From contig CAMLKY010000180.1 in the NCBI GenBank assembly GCA_946480545.1, positions 1 through 5,511 on the forward strand: a stretch of 5,511 nucleotides of DNA. The letters run 5' to 3'. Shown one piece after another: positions 1-5,511 of this stretch. The translations under genes and the position numbers were made by a program. This DNA is from an uncultured Acidobacteriota bacterium (GTDB taxonomy: Bacteria > Acidobacteriota > Blastocatellia > Pyrinomonadales > Pyrinomonadaceae). The notes under the pieces were generated by a model. The model did no database searches. It was not told the DNA's origin and saw only the letters and a program-made list of their open reading frames with translations. Positions within the stretch are counted from its first letter, which is position 1, and each line of letters starts with the position of its first letter.

Positions 1-1
1 C

Positions 2-874
2 GAACGGCTGTCTGCGATCGTGGCCGTCTCGGATGACGGCGGAAGCTCGGGACGGCTCCGTACAGAGTTTCAGATGCCGCCGCCGGGCGACATACGGAAC
101 TGCATGGTCGCTCTATCCGAGGATTCACACCTCCTGGCAAAGCTCTTCAAACACCGATTTTCGGGGGACGGCGATCTCGCGGGCCATAATTTCGGCAACC
201 TGTTTCTCGCCGCTTTATGCGAAGTTACCGGGGACTTTGCCGAAGCGGTGCGACTTTCGTCTGAGGTTCTGGCCAGCAAAGGGCACATCTATCCAGCGAC
301 CGTCTCGGATGTCCGGATCGCCGCGCGTCTCGCCGATGGAACCGTCGTGCGGGGCGAGACCAACATCTCCAAAACCGGCGGCCGGATCGAACGACTCTAC
401 CTCGAGCCCGAGGACTGTTCGCCTCATCATGACGCCACCGCCGCGATCCAGTACGCCGATGTAATAACTGTCGGGCCCGGCTCGCTTTACACAAGTCTCC
501 TGCCACCGCTGCTTGTTCGGGGAGTTGTCGATGAGATCGCGAACTCTTCGGCCGTAAAGATATTCGTCTGCAACCTGATGACCCAGCCGGGTGAGACCGA
601 CGGGCTCACGGCACGACGGCACCTCGAGATCGTTCGCGAATACGCACCTCGTTTGAATTTCGATTACCTCGTCGTTAACGACCGTCCGATCACCGCACGG
701 CAGGCCGAGCTTTACACGCGCGACGGGGCAGAGCAGATCGGGGTACACGGCTCTATCGACGCTCCTGTGATCGAGGGTGCGACGGTTGTCCACGCCAACT
801 TGCTCGACGAGGGTGAGTTGGTCCGTCATGACCCTGCAAGATTGGCAAAGACAGTATTGAGTCTCACTCGATGA
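2..874 (+). CDS. yvcK: YvcK/GlmR (CofD-like) UDP-GlcNAc-binding regulator, 5' truncated
   Basis: This is a cytoplasmic protein of the YvcK/CofD-like family (gluconeogenesis factor; GlmR in Bacillus, CuvA in mycobacteria). Family members bind UDP-GlcNAc and affect cell-wall precursor supply and growth on gluconeogenic carbon; B. subtilis GlmR stimulates GlmS. Visible family motifs are DDGGSSGRLR (bases 32-61), PPPGDIRN (77-100), GHNFGNLFLAAL near 182-217, GPGSLYTS (473-496) and CNLMTQPGETDGLTA (569-613). The reading frame is open to the left edge (codons from base 2 read ERLSAIVAVS), so the GTG at 20 is internal. About 35 residues are missing, which should include the N-terminal glycine-rich nucleotide loop. 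The 290 residues seen plus these match the usual length of about 320. The frame is intact to TGA at 872-874. glmU follows after 225 bases on the same strand, and glmS lies further downstream, which fits a GlmR-type role. Family assignment is firm; the regulatory target is inferred. Confidence 0.93.
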   Translation, partial: ERLSAIVAVSDDGGSSGRLRTEFQMPPPGDIRNCMVALSEDSHLLAKLFKHRFSGDGDLAGHNFGNLFLAALCEVTGDFAEAVRLSSEVLASKGHIYPATVSDVRIAARLADGTVVRGETNISKTGGRIERLYLEPEDCSPHHDATAAIQYADVITVGPGSLYTSLLPPLLVRGVVDEIANSSAVKIFVCNLMTQPGETDGLTARRHLEIVREYAPRLNFDYLVVNDRPITARQAELYTRDGAEQIGVHGSIDAPVIEGATVVHANLLDEGELVRHDPARLAKTVLSLTR

Positions 875-902
875 CCTATTGCGAATTGTTTGGGGCTTAC
901 CG

Positions 903-955
903 GCTTTGTAAGAACACCAGTTTCGCTATTCCCCGAGCCGATTTTCTTGCAAAGC
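903..955 (+). other. Possible long-loop hairpin downstream of yvcK
   Basis: Bases 903-913 (GCTTTGTAAGA) pair with 945-955 (TCTTGCAAAGC) over 11 positions with one G-U wobble, around a 31-base loop. It lies 28 bases after the yvcK stop and could help end or stabilise that transcript. It is not a classical intrinsic terminator: the stem is AT-rich, the loop is large and no T-run follows. A smaller alternative pairing (CTTAC 896-900 with GTAAG 908-912) competes with it. A chance inverted repeat is quite possible. Confidence 0.2.
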
Positions 956-1084
956 GTTAAGCCGCAAAGTTGGAGCTTCGATTGTTAGCAACTGAGGTAA
1001 TTTCAAAATTGCCCGTCGTTGCCCAGCCTATTTCGTTTCGCCTCGGTGATAGAAAAGCCTTACTATTACCACTGGCATACGTTG

Positions 1085-1090
1085 TAGAAT
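1085..1090 (+). promoter_or_regulatory. Weak -10-like element (TAGAAT) next to the glmU start
   Basis: TAGAAT matches the sigma-70 -10 consensus at most positions (TATAAT) and ends nine bases before the glmU ATG. The best -35 candidate is poor (TTACTA at 1060-1065, spacing 19). If used, transcription would begin only about 3 bases before the ATG, giving a nearly leaderless mRNA. That would agree with the lack of a recognisable Shine-Dalgarno sequence before 1100. It is a short motif and could be chance. Confidence 0.25.
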
Positions 1091-1099
1091 CTGTCGCTT

Positions 1100-2557
1100 A
1101 TGGTAGATGTTCGTGAAGAACACAAAACTCTCGATGTCCTGATCCTCGCCGCCGGACTAGGCACCCGGATGCGGTCGGATCTCGCAAAGGTATTGCACCG
1201 GCTAGACGGACGCCCGCTCATCAATCACGTTTCCAGAACCGCTGCCGCGCTCGGCCCGGAAAAGATCTACGTTGTGATCGGCCATCAAGGCTCTGACGTC
1301 ACCGATGCAGTGCTCAACGTATTCGGCGCAGACCAGGCGGTCTTCGTGGAGCAGCAACAACAGCTCGGAACCGGGGACGCAGTCAATGCGGCACGTGAAT
1401 ACTTGAAGGATCACGATTCGACGCTCCTCGTGCTGTCCGGCGACGTCCCGATGATCAGGCCTGAGACGCTCGCGGGACTGGTTCAACACCATCATGCTCA
1501 TCGCGGAAAAGGCGCCGCCTGCACGATACTTACGGTCAAGCTGAAGGATCCGACCGGTTACGGCCGCGTCGTCCGCGATCGCGAAGGTCTGTTTGAGCGG
1601 ATAGTCGAGCAACGCGACGCTACCGAGGATGAGCGCGAGATAAATGAGATCAACGCCGGAATCTATTGCTTCGATACAAGACTGCTGTTCGCCGCCCTGG
1701 AAAAGGTGCGAAATGATAATGCACAGGGCGAATACTATCTGACCGACGTTCCCGCTTTGCTTCGCGAAGCAGGCGAGGACGTGGCGATCTACCAGCATCA
1801 TGATGCCTATGAAGTCGAGGGGGTTAATAATCGCGCTCAGCTTGCCGATCTCGAACGGCTTCTGAATCGCCGAACGATAATGCGGTTGATGCTCGACCAC
1901 GGCGTCACATTTGTAGACCCGAAGAATACGTACGTCAGCGAGGGAGCGCGGATCGGCCGTGACACGGTCATCTTCCCGAATGTCACGATCGAGGGCGAGA
2001 CAGAGATCGGCGACGGATGCACGATCCGGTCGGGAACGCGTATCGCGCATTCGATGATCGGGCACGGCGTCGAGATTCTCGATAACTGTCTGATCGTCGA
2101 CTCCGAGATCGGAAACAGTTGTACCGTCGGACCCATGGCACATCTTAGGGGACACGCGAATATGCGCCCCAACTCGAAGGTCGGGAACTTTGTCGAGCTC
2201 AAAAAAACGACGTTAGGCGACGGATCAAAAGCAAGTCACCTGACCTATCTCGGGGACGCAACGATCGGCGAGAATACGAACATCGGTGCAGGCACGATCA
2301 CATGCAACTACGACGGTAAGAACAAGCATGAGACGCGTATCGGGAATAACGTGAAAATCGGTTCGGATACGATGCTAGTGGCACCAGTGTCGGTGGGTGA
2401 CGGTGCTGTGACGGGGGCGGGAAGTGTTGTCACGAAAGACGTCGAGGCGAACAACCTTGTAGTCGGTGCCCCGGCGAGATCGATTCGGAAGCTAGGGCTC
2501 GATACCGACGAAAATCATTCTGATAAAGTTGAGGAAAAAAATGCAGGATCCAAATAA
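1100..2557 (+). CDS. glmU: Bifunctional GlmU: GlcN-1-P acetyltransferase / GlcNAc-1-P uridyltransferase
   Basis: GlmU makes UDP-GlcNAc in the cytoplasm in two steps: the C-terminal domain acetylates glucosamine-1-phosphate with acetyl-CoA, and the N-terminal domain joins GlcNAc-1-phosphate to UTP. The N-terminal nucleotidyltransferase shows the signature LILAAGLGTRMRS (residues 14-26) with the conserved lysine in AKVLH (30), then QQLGTGDA, SGDVP (metal-binding Asp) and EVEGVNNR. From about residue 270 a left-handed beta-helix of hexapeptide repeats follows, with LRGHA (active-site Arg), VGNFVELKK, SHLTYLGD (catalytic His), GAGTITCNYDG and a GAPAR end. At 485 residues it is about 30 longer than E. 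coli GlmU (456), partly through a charged tail after IRKLGL. The usual Pro in the PKVLH motif is Ala. No clear Shine-Dalgarno precedes ATG 1100, but the start fits the family N-terminus. Its end overlaps the next gene by 17 bases. Intact, with all key residues seen. Confidence 0.97.
   Translation: MVDVREEHKTLDVLILAAGLGTRMRSDLAKVLHRLDGRPLINHVSRTAAALGPEKIYVVIGHQGSDVTDAVLNVFGADQAVFVEQQQQLGTGDAVNAAREYLKDHDSTLLVLSGDVPMIRPETLAGLVQHHHAHRGKGAACTILTVKLKDPTGYGRVVRDREGLFERIVEQRDATEDEREINEINAGIYCFDTRLLFAALEKVRNDNAQGEYYLTDVPALLREAGEDVAIYQHHDAYEVEGVNNRAQLADLERLLNRRTIMRLMLDHGVTFVDPKNTYVSEGARIGRDTVIFPNVTIEGETEIGDGCTIRSGTRIAHSMIGHGVEILDNCLIVDSEIGNSCTVGPMAHLRGHANMRPNSKVGNFVELKKTTLGDGSKASHLTYLGDATIGENTNIGAGTITCNYDGKNKHETRIGNNVKIGSDTMLVAPVSVGDGAVTGAGSVVTKDVEANNLVVGAPARSIRKLGLDTDENHSDKVEEKNAGSK
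2531..2534 (+). promoter_or_regulatory. Ribosome binding site (GAGG) that sets the start at 2541
   Basis: GAGG inside the last codons of glmU lies six A residues before ATG 2541. This favours ATG 2541 over the in-frame TTG at 2529 and makes translational coupling to glmU likely. Confidence 0.65.
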
Positions 2558-2870
2558 CCCTGGGTGGACCCCGCCACCGCCACCCGACGATTCAATATTT
2601 GGAGGCGGAACCCGTCAGCATTACGCCGAGGAAATTAGAAAAGGCACCAACAAGGCGCTGATCTACGCCGCCCTGAGCATTTTCTGCTGCCCGCCGATCT
2701 TCGCGTATCTGGGATTTACGACCGCACAAGAGGTACTCACGAACATCGACATCTATCAGGTGGAGGAAGGCAGGCGAAGTATGGCTCAACTCGCGAAGGT
2801 TCTTTCTATCGTAGGCGTGGTTCTTTGGGTTATCGGAATGATCGCTCGGGTAAGTTTGAACGCCTGGTGA
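2541..2870 (+). CDS. Small two-helix membrane protein, DUF4190-like
   Basis: This is a 109-residue protein of unknown function. The N-terminal about 35 residues are soluble and proline/glycine-rich (a run of five prolines near residues 11-15, then a GGG), followed by a charged patch (YAEEIRKGTN). Two hydrophobic segments follow, at about residues 40-62 (with a Cys-Cys-Pro-Pro) and 83-104. The loop between them carries TTAQEVL and a charged EEGRRS. This arrangement of a Pro-rich head, two helices and a small inter-helix loop resembles DUF4190-type proteins, which have no established role. The start is set by a GAGG six bases upstream, inside the glmU end. The overlap with glmU and the closeness of the next gene suggest co-transcription, but nothing in the protein links it to amino-sugar synthesis. 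Membrane location is a confident inference; the family name is tentative. Confidence 0.8.
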   Translation: MQDPNNPGWTPPPPPDDSIFGGGTRQHYAEEIRKGTNKALIYAALSIFCCPPIFAYLGFTTAQEVLTNIDIYQVEEGRRSMAQLAKVLSIVGVVLWVIGMIARVSLNAW

Positions 2871-2872
2871 GC

Positions 2873-3013
2873 ATGGCTAAGAAGCAGAAGGAAAAGAAAC
2901 AGCCATCCGATTCGCCTGAGCAGGTTTCAAAAGAAGAGGCGATCAGGCGGATGAGATCGTTTGCCGAGCGAAAGGAGAAGTTCGTTGCCGCTATTAAAAA
3001 GAGCAAGGATTGA
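2873..3013 (+). CDS. Small highly charged protein, 46 residues, function unknown
   Basis: I do not recognise a named family. The 46-residue product starts with a lysine-rich tail (MAKKQKEKKQ), then a Ser/Pro linker, then a likely amphipathic helix from about residue 18 to the end (VSKEEAIRRMRSFAERKEKF and onward), rich in Lys, Arg and Glu. It has no hydrophobic segment and no cysteine. ATG 2873 sits 2 bases after the preceding stop; GGTGA at 2866-2870 may act as a close ribosome site, or translation may re-initiate. Its last 29 bases overlap the next gene, whose ribosome binding site lies within it, a layout typical of genes that are made together. It may be the small partner of the 111-residue protein downstream. 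An earlier in-frame ATG exists at 2825, but it lies within the preceding gene and is less likely. Confidence 0.6.
   Translation: MAKKQKEKKQPSDSPEQVSKEEAIRRMRSFAERKEKFVAAIKKSKD
2974..2977 (+). promoter_or_regulatory. Ribosome binding site (GGAG) that decides a TTG start at 2985
   Basis: The sequence AAAGGAG ends at 2977, seven bases before TTG 2985, ideal spacing for a Shine-Dalgarno site. It supports TTG 2985 over the in-frame TTG at 2961, which has no comparable site. It lies inside the preceding 46-residue gene, so the two are probably translationally coupled. Confidence 0.6.
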
Positions 3014-3320
3014 GGTATATCTCCCGGAGCGCGACAAGGCTAATTACCGCCGTCTTGTGCGTGCCTTCGAGCAGGAATTCTTGACGACTTTCGGCGGATG
3101 CACGGTCATCAAGGATATAAAGGGACTCTATCTAAGCTCAGAAGGGAAGCGGGACTTCGATCGGATCAACCTGATATACGCCGATACGCCATTCGATTTC
3201 GATAAGAACTTCAAAGCTCTGTCGAAGTACACAGACGAGCTGCGAGATGCGGTACTCGAATCGACGGATGAGGAGTCGGTGCTTGTTGTGGTTCACGGAC
3301 TCTATCATTCGGTCCAATAA
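2985..3320 (+). CDS. Conserved-looking hypothetical soluble protein, 111 residues
   Basis: I cannot assign a function. With a TTG start at 2985, chosen for the GGAG site seven bases upstream, the product is 111 residues. It begins with a basic stretch and a short strand (RIEVYLPERD, about residues 7-16), a helix (YRRLVRAFEQEF), the motif TTFGGCTVIKDIKGLYLS, then RINLIYADTPFDFD, a helix with KYTDELRDAVLE, and a final strand VLVVVHGLYHSV. The alternation of strands and helices suggests a small compact alpha/beta fold. There are no membrane segments and no signal peptide. I have an impression of similar proteins with FGGCTV and TDTPF-type motifs in other bacteria, but cannot name a family. It overlaps the 46-residue gene by 29 bases, and the secreted-protein ATG follows 4 bases after its TAA. 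The pair could be an operon module of unknown role. Confidence 0.7.
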   Translation: MPLLKRARIEVYLPERDKANYRRLVRAFEQEFLTTFGGCTVIKDIKGLYLSSEGKRDFDRINLIYADTPFDFDKNFKALSKYTDELRDAVLESTDEESVLVVVHGLYHSVQ

Positions 3321-3324
3321 TCTT

Positions 3325-3369
3325 ATGCATGGAATTGTTGGTTTCTTTCATGTCAAACAGATCGTCCAC
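3325..3369 (+). repeat. Diverged copy of the glmS 5' end (upstream copy)
   Basis: These 45 bases align without gaps to the first 45 bases of glmS (3942-3986), 617 bases downstream, with 30 identical positions by hand count. The match includes an exact 12-mer, TGGAATTGTTGG. The encoded peptides are [15 protein letters not shown] here and [15 protein letters not shown] in GlmS. Similarity continues slightly upstream (AATAA, then a T-rich stretch before ATG in both). The catalytic Cys codon is replaced by His, so this copy cannot be a working glutaminase start. Partial duplication is the simplest reading; chance is possible but unlikely for an ungapped match at the same offset from ATG. Confidence 0.6.
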
Positions 3370-3936
3370 TTTAGCCTCGCGATCGCACTACTGCTTTTCC
3401 TCGGAGCGAAGAGTTTCGGTCAGGTATCTAATTCGAATATCGCCTTACCGGATCTGAGAGGCGAGTGGAGACTCGATGCTTCCCGTTCCGAATTAAGCGA
3501 ACTCGCCGGCGAATTGGTGAAAAGCGTGAAATCTTATGGCTTGTGGATTTCGATTGAACAGAAAGGAGTCGCATACACGATCAAAGAGAGTGGCTATTAC
3601 GACACCTCTTATCTGAAAGAACCGTTTCCGCCGGAGGCGATCAAAGTTGAAACTTATTACGCCGACGGTCGTGGGGAGAGCGCCCCAATCGATACAAAAG
3701 TTTCAAGACATCAGGCTGTAGCCAAGGTCGTTGATGGCAAACTGGTAATCCTTCTGTTCTCGCTCGACGATCACAACAAGAAGATTCAGGTTGGCTCGTT
3801 GGAATACAGTCTGGCAGATGGTGGAAATACCTTGATCCGCAGAGCGCGAGCTTTTTCGGCGAACCACTCTTCCCCGGGAGAGAAGCCGAAATCTCCTTTA
3901 GACTCGACGATGATTTTTACGAGGTCGAATAAGTAG
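3325..3936 (+). CDS. Predicted secreted protein with a glmS-like N-terminus, function unknown
   Basis: The product is 203 residues and is probably exported. After an unusual leader (residues 1-15, resembling the GlmS start) comes a hydrophobic core, [19 protein letters not shown], with likely signal peptidase I cleavage after SFG or the following Gln. The mature part begins with [19 protein letters not shown], similar in style to the GTWKLD...KS motif of small secreted beta-rich proteins in Acidobacteriota, followed by strand-like segments ([17 protein letters not shown] and [14 protein letters not shown]). It has no cysteine in the mature part and no membrane helix beyond the signal. I know no function. 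Four 60-base lines sampled by hand (3481-3720) give about 48% GC, against about 57% for four lines of glmS (4081-4320). It starts 4 bases after one stop and ends 5 bases before glmS. The ATG at 3325 is the only reasonable in-frame start downstream of the previous gene. It may be a later insertion into the operon. Confidence 0.7.
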   Translation: MHGIVGFFHVKQIVHFSLAIALLLFLGAKSFGQVSNSNIALPDLRGEWRLDASRSELSELAGELVKSVKSYGLWISIEQKGVAYTIKESGYYDTSYLKEPFPPEAIKVETYYADGRGESAPIDTKVSRHQAVAKVVDGKLVILLFSLDDHNKKIQVGSLEYSLADGGNTLIRRARAFSANHSSPGEKPKSPLDSTMIFTRSNK

Positions 3937-3941
3937 TTTTT

Positions 3942-3986
3942 ATGTGTGGAATTGTTGGATACGTTGGAAACAAGCAGGTCGTGCCG
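3942..3986 (+). repeat. glmS 5' end, downstream member of the 617-base-spaced repeat
   Basis: This is the genuine glmS start, matching the diverged copy at 3325-3369 (30 of 45 positions, exact 12-mer at 3947-3958 and 3330-3341). The two copies flank the secreted-protein gene as direct repeats. Confidence 0.6.
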
Positions 3987-5511
3987 TTGATCATCGACGG
4001 TCTGAGAAAGCTCGAGTATCGCGGTTACGACTCGGCGGGTATCGCCGTGGTGGATGAGCAGAAGCATCTCGAGCTACGCCGTGCCGAGGGCAAGCTCCGG
4101 AATCTCGAAGAGTGCATCCGCCTCAATCCGTTGGACGGAAATTACGGGATAGGTCACACGCGTTGGGCGACGCACGGACGGCCGACCGAAGAGAATGCCC
4201 ACCCGCACCGCGATCAGTCCGGCAAAGTGGTTGTCGTTCATAACGGCATTATCGAGAACTATCTGTCGCTAAAGGAGCGTCTCGCCTCGAACGGCAGCAG
4301 CTTCAAAACGGAAACCGATACTGAAGTCGTCGCACACCTGATCGGCCATTACAAAGACAAAGAGAATCTCTCGCTCGAAGAGGCGGTACGCAAAGCAGTA
4401 AAGGAGCTTCGCGGGATATTTGCGCTCTCGATCATCTCGGTCGATGAGCCCGATACGATAATCGCCGTCCGCGAAGGTCCTCCGGTCGTGATCGGCCTCG
4501 GTGACGGCGAGTTCTTTGTTGCCTCCGACATTCCCCCGATCCTCCAGCACACGCGCGATGTCTTCTTCCTCGGTGATCGCGAGATCGCGGTACTGACGCG
4601 GGACTCGGTTCGTGTCACAGACTTTGACGGCAATGTAGTCGAGCCAAAGCAGCAGCGGATAACGTGGGACCCGATCATGGCCGAGAAGGGCGGGTTCAAG
4701 CATTTCATGCTGAAGGAGATCTATGAGCAGCCGCGTGCGGTTCGTGACACGGTGCAAGGTCGGGTATCGCTGGATACGGGTAAGGTCTATCTCGATGAAA
4801 TGGATATTTCCGAGGAGGATTTTCGCTCGCTGACATCGATCAAGATTGCTGCATGCGGAACGAGCTGGCACGCCGCGCTCGCCGGAAAGTACATGATCGA
4901 GAAGCTGGCGCGCGTGCCGGTTGATGTCGACTACGCTTCGGAATTTCGGTATCGAGATCCGGTGCTGACGGAGAACGATCTTCTGATCGTCATATCGCAA
5001 TCAGGCGAGACGGCTGACACGATCGCGGCGATGAGAGAAGCGAAACAGGCGGGCTGCAAGGTGCTCGCGATCTGTAACGTCCAGGGCTCGATGATCCATC
5101 GCGAAGCTGACGGGACGATCCTCACGCACGCGGGCCCCGAGATCGGCGTGGCGTCGACGAAAGCGTTCACGGCCCAGATGGTCGCCTTGTACCTGTTCGC
5201 CCTCTACCTTGGCGAATTGCGTGGCGCGATCTCGGCCGATGAAGCAAAACGGCTGGCGCAGGACCTCGCGGAACTCCCACTGAAGATAGAGCTGAAGGAG
5301 ATCAGCTATATCCACGCCGAAGGCTACCCTGCCGGCGAGATGAAGCATGGGCCGAATGCGTTGATCGACGAGAAGCTTCCGGTTGTAGTAGTGAACACGC
5401 GCGAGCCGGGTAATGCGGCGAGCGAGCTGCGTTATGAGAAGACGCACTCCAACATCGTCGAGGTAAAGGCCCGCGACGGGATCGTGATCTCGGTCCTCAC
5501 GGAGGGCGACC
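3942..5511 (+). CDS. glmS: GlmS, glutamine-fructose-6-phosphate aminotransferase; 3' truncated, with internal in-frame deletion
   Basis: GlmS converts fructose-6-phosphate and glutamine to glucosamine-6-phosphate, the first committed step of amino-sugar synthesis. The N-terminal glutaminase domain (about residues 1-240) has the nucleophile Cys2 in MCGIVGYVG, then [26 protein letters not shown] and [10 protein letters not shown]. The first SIS isomerase domain has CGTS (305-308), SQSGET (352-357) and [11 protein letters not shown]. The second SIS domain keeps [10 protein letters not shown] (451-460, with the catalytic Glu at 453) and GEMKHGP (His 469). Between KIE (450) and LKEIS, about 40 residues normally present are absent, including the LGRG...YPIALEGALK segment. 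The frame is open throughout, and 523 residues are seen. Adding the missing 40 and the tail beyond the window gives the usual length of about 610. The tail, with the active-site Lys near the C-terminus, is outside the window. ATG 3942 follows the preceding stop by 5 bases with no good Shine-Dalgarno site, so re-initiation is likely. No glmS ribozyme precedes it. Confidence 0.96.
   Translation, partial: MCGIVGYVGNKQVVPLIIDGLRKLEYRGYDSAGIAVVDEQKHLELRRAEGKLRNLEECIRLNPLDGNYGIGHTRWATHGRPTEENAHPHRDQSGKVVVVHNGIIENYLSLKERLASNGSSFKTETDTEVVAHLIGHYKDKENLSLEEAVRKAVKELRGIFALSIISVDEPDTIIAVREGPPVVIGLGDGEFFVASDIPPILQHTRDVFFLGDREIAVLTRDSVRVTDFDGNVVEPKQQRITWDPIMAEKGGFKHFMLKEIYEQPRAVRDTVQGRVSLDTGKVYLDEMDISEEDFRSLTSIKIAACGTSWHAALAGKYMIEKLARVPVDVDYASEFRYRDPVLTENDLLIVISQSGETADTIAAMREAKQAGCKVLAICNVQGSMIHREADGTILTHAGPEIGVASTKAFTAQMVALYLFALYLGELRGAISADEAKRLAQDLAELPLKIELKEISYIHAEGYPAGEMKHGPNALIDEKLPVVVVNTREPGNAASELRYEKTHSNIVEVKARDGIVISVLTEGD
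5286..5297 (+). other. Junction of the about 120-base in-frame deletion in glmS
   Basis: The codons for KIE (ending at 5291) run straight into LKEIS (from 5292). In E. coli GlmS 40 residues lie between the equivalent PSRIE and LKEIS. The sequence around the junction contains CTGAAG twice (5280-5285 and 5292-5297), and the lost segment normally ends in a Leu-Lys directly before the retained Leu-Lys, so short direct repeats could have mediated the loss. The frame is preserved. This may be a real deletion or an assembly error. Confidence 0.75.

Larger units (their letters stand above)
875..1099. other. Intergenic region between yvcK and glmU
   Basis: This 225-base gap is the longest non-coding stretch in the window. 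I see no tRNA, small RNA, riboswitch core or ORF worth calling in it. It is more AT-rich than the flanking genes, as expected of a promoter region. It holds a possible hairpin (903-955), two copies of GCAAAG (949-954 and 964-969), a direct repeat of TTGCCC (1009-1014 and 1019-1024, one helical turn apart) and a weak -10-like hexamer just before glmU. None of these is strong alone. Confidence 0.6.

Noticed and set aside
215..829. Minus-strand open frame opposite yvcK
   Set aside because: It is a shadow of the YvcK frame, which carries all family motifs.
875..1099. Intrinsic terminator, tRNA or small RNA in the yvcK-glmU gap
   Set aside because: No GC-rich stem followed by a T-run, no cloverleaf and no known RNA core was found; only a weak long-loop inverted repeat.
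1202..2155. Minus-strand open frame of 317 codons opposite glmU
   Set aside because: It is antisense to GlmU motifs that are clearly conserved on the plus strand, and has no recognisable domain.
3247..3324. Upstream extension of the secreted protein to ATG 3247
   Set aside because: It would lie inside the 111-residue gene and place 26 Arg-rich residues before the signal peptide; ATG 3325 fits gene spacing and export better.
3700..3941. Possible glmS ribozyme or riboswitch upstream of glmS
   Set aside because: The region is fully occupied by an open coding frame ending 5 bases before ATG 3942, and I see no ribozyme core; this control is typical of Firmicutes.
4269..5447. Long minus-strand open frames opposite glmS (4269-5000, 5001-5447 and others)
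   Set aside because: They are antisense shadows of the strongly conserved glmS coding sequence; their translations look like low-complexity Arg/Asp-rich products without motifs.
1..5511. CRISPR array, insertion sequence or att site
   Set aside because: No regularly spaced repeats, transposase motifs, terminal inverted repeats or tRNA-adjacent duplications are visible.

Overview
The window reads as a compact, almost entirely plus-strand chromosomal cluster for UDP-N-acetylglucosamine (UDP-GlcNAc) supply: the 3' part of a YvcK/GlmR-family gene, a complete glmU, four small genes, and the 5' part of glmS. Protein-level resemblance of YvcK, GlmU and GlmS to acidobacterial versions, the DUF4190-like small membrane protein and the roughly mid-50s % GC suggest an Acidobacteriota genome, possibly class Blastocatellia. 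This placement is from memory of family sequences, not from a search.

Layout. Bases 2-874 encode the YvcK/GlmR protein, cut by the left window edge. A 225-base gap (875-1099) separates it from glmU (1100-2557) and holds only a weak hairpin and a weak -10-like element very close to the glmU start. From glmU onward the genes are tightly packed: a two-helix membrane protein (2541-2870) overlaps the glmU end by 17 bases; a 46-residue charged protein (2873-3013) follows after 2 bases; a 111-residue soluble protein (2985-3320) overlaps that one by 29 bases; a secreted protein (3325-3936) follows 4 bases later; and glmS (3942 to beyond the window) starts 5 bases after that. This looks like one operon.

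How the genes work together. GlmS makes glucosamine-6-phosphate from fructose-6-phosphate and glutamine. GlmU acetylates glucosamine-1-phosphate and uridylates it to UDP-GlcNAc, the precursor for peptidoglycan and lipid A. In Bacillus subtilis YvcK (GlmR) binds UDP-GlcNAc and stimulates GlmS, so its position here suggests that sensor, early enzyme and final enzyme are grouped.

Two anomalies stand out, both at glmS. First, the isomerase half lacks about 40 residues, in frame, at about base 5291, removing the start of the second SIS domain; everything around it is well conserved. Second, the first 45 bases of glmS have a diverged look-alike exactly 617 bases upstream (3325-3369), which supplies the start codon and N-terminus of the secreted protein. 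That gene is also more AT-rich than glmS, so it looks like an insertion that duplicated or captured the glmS start.
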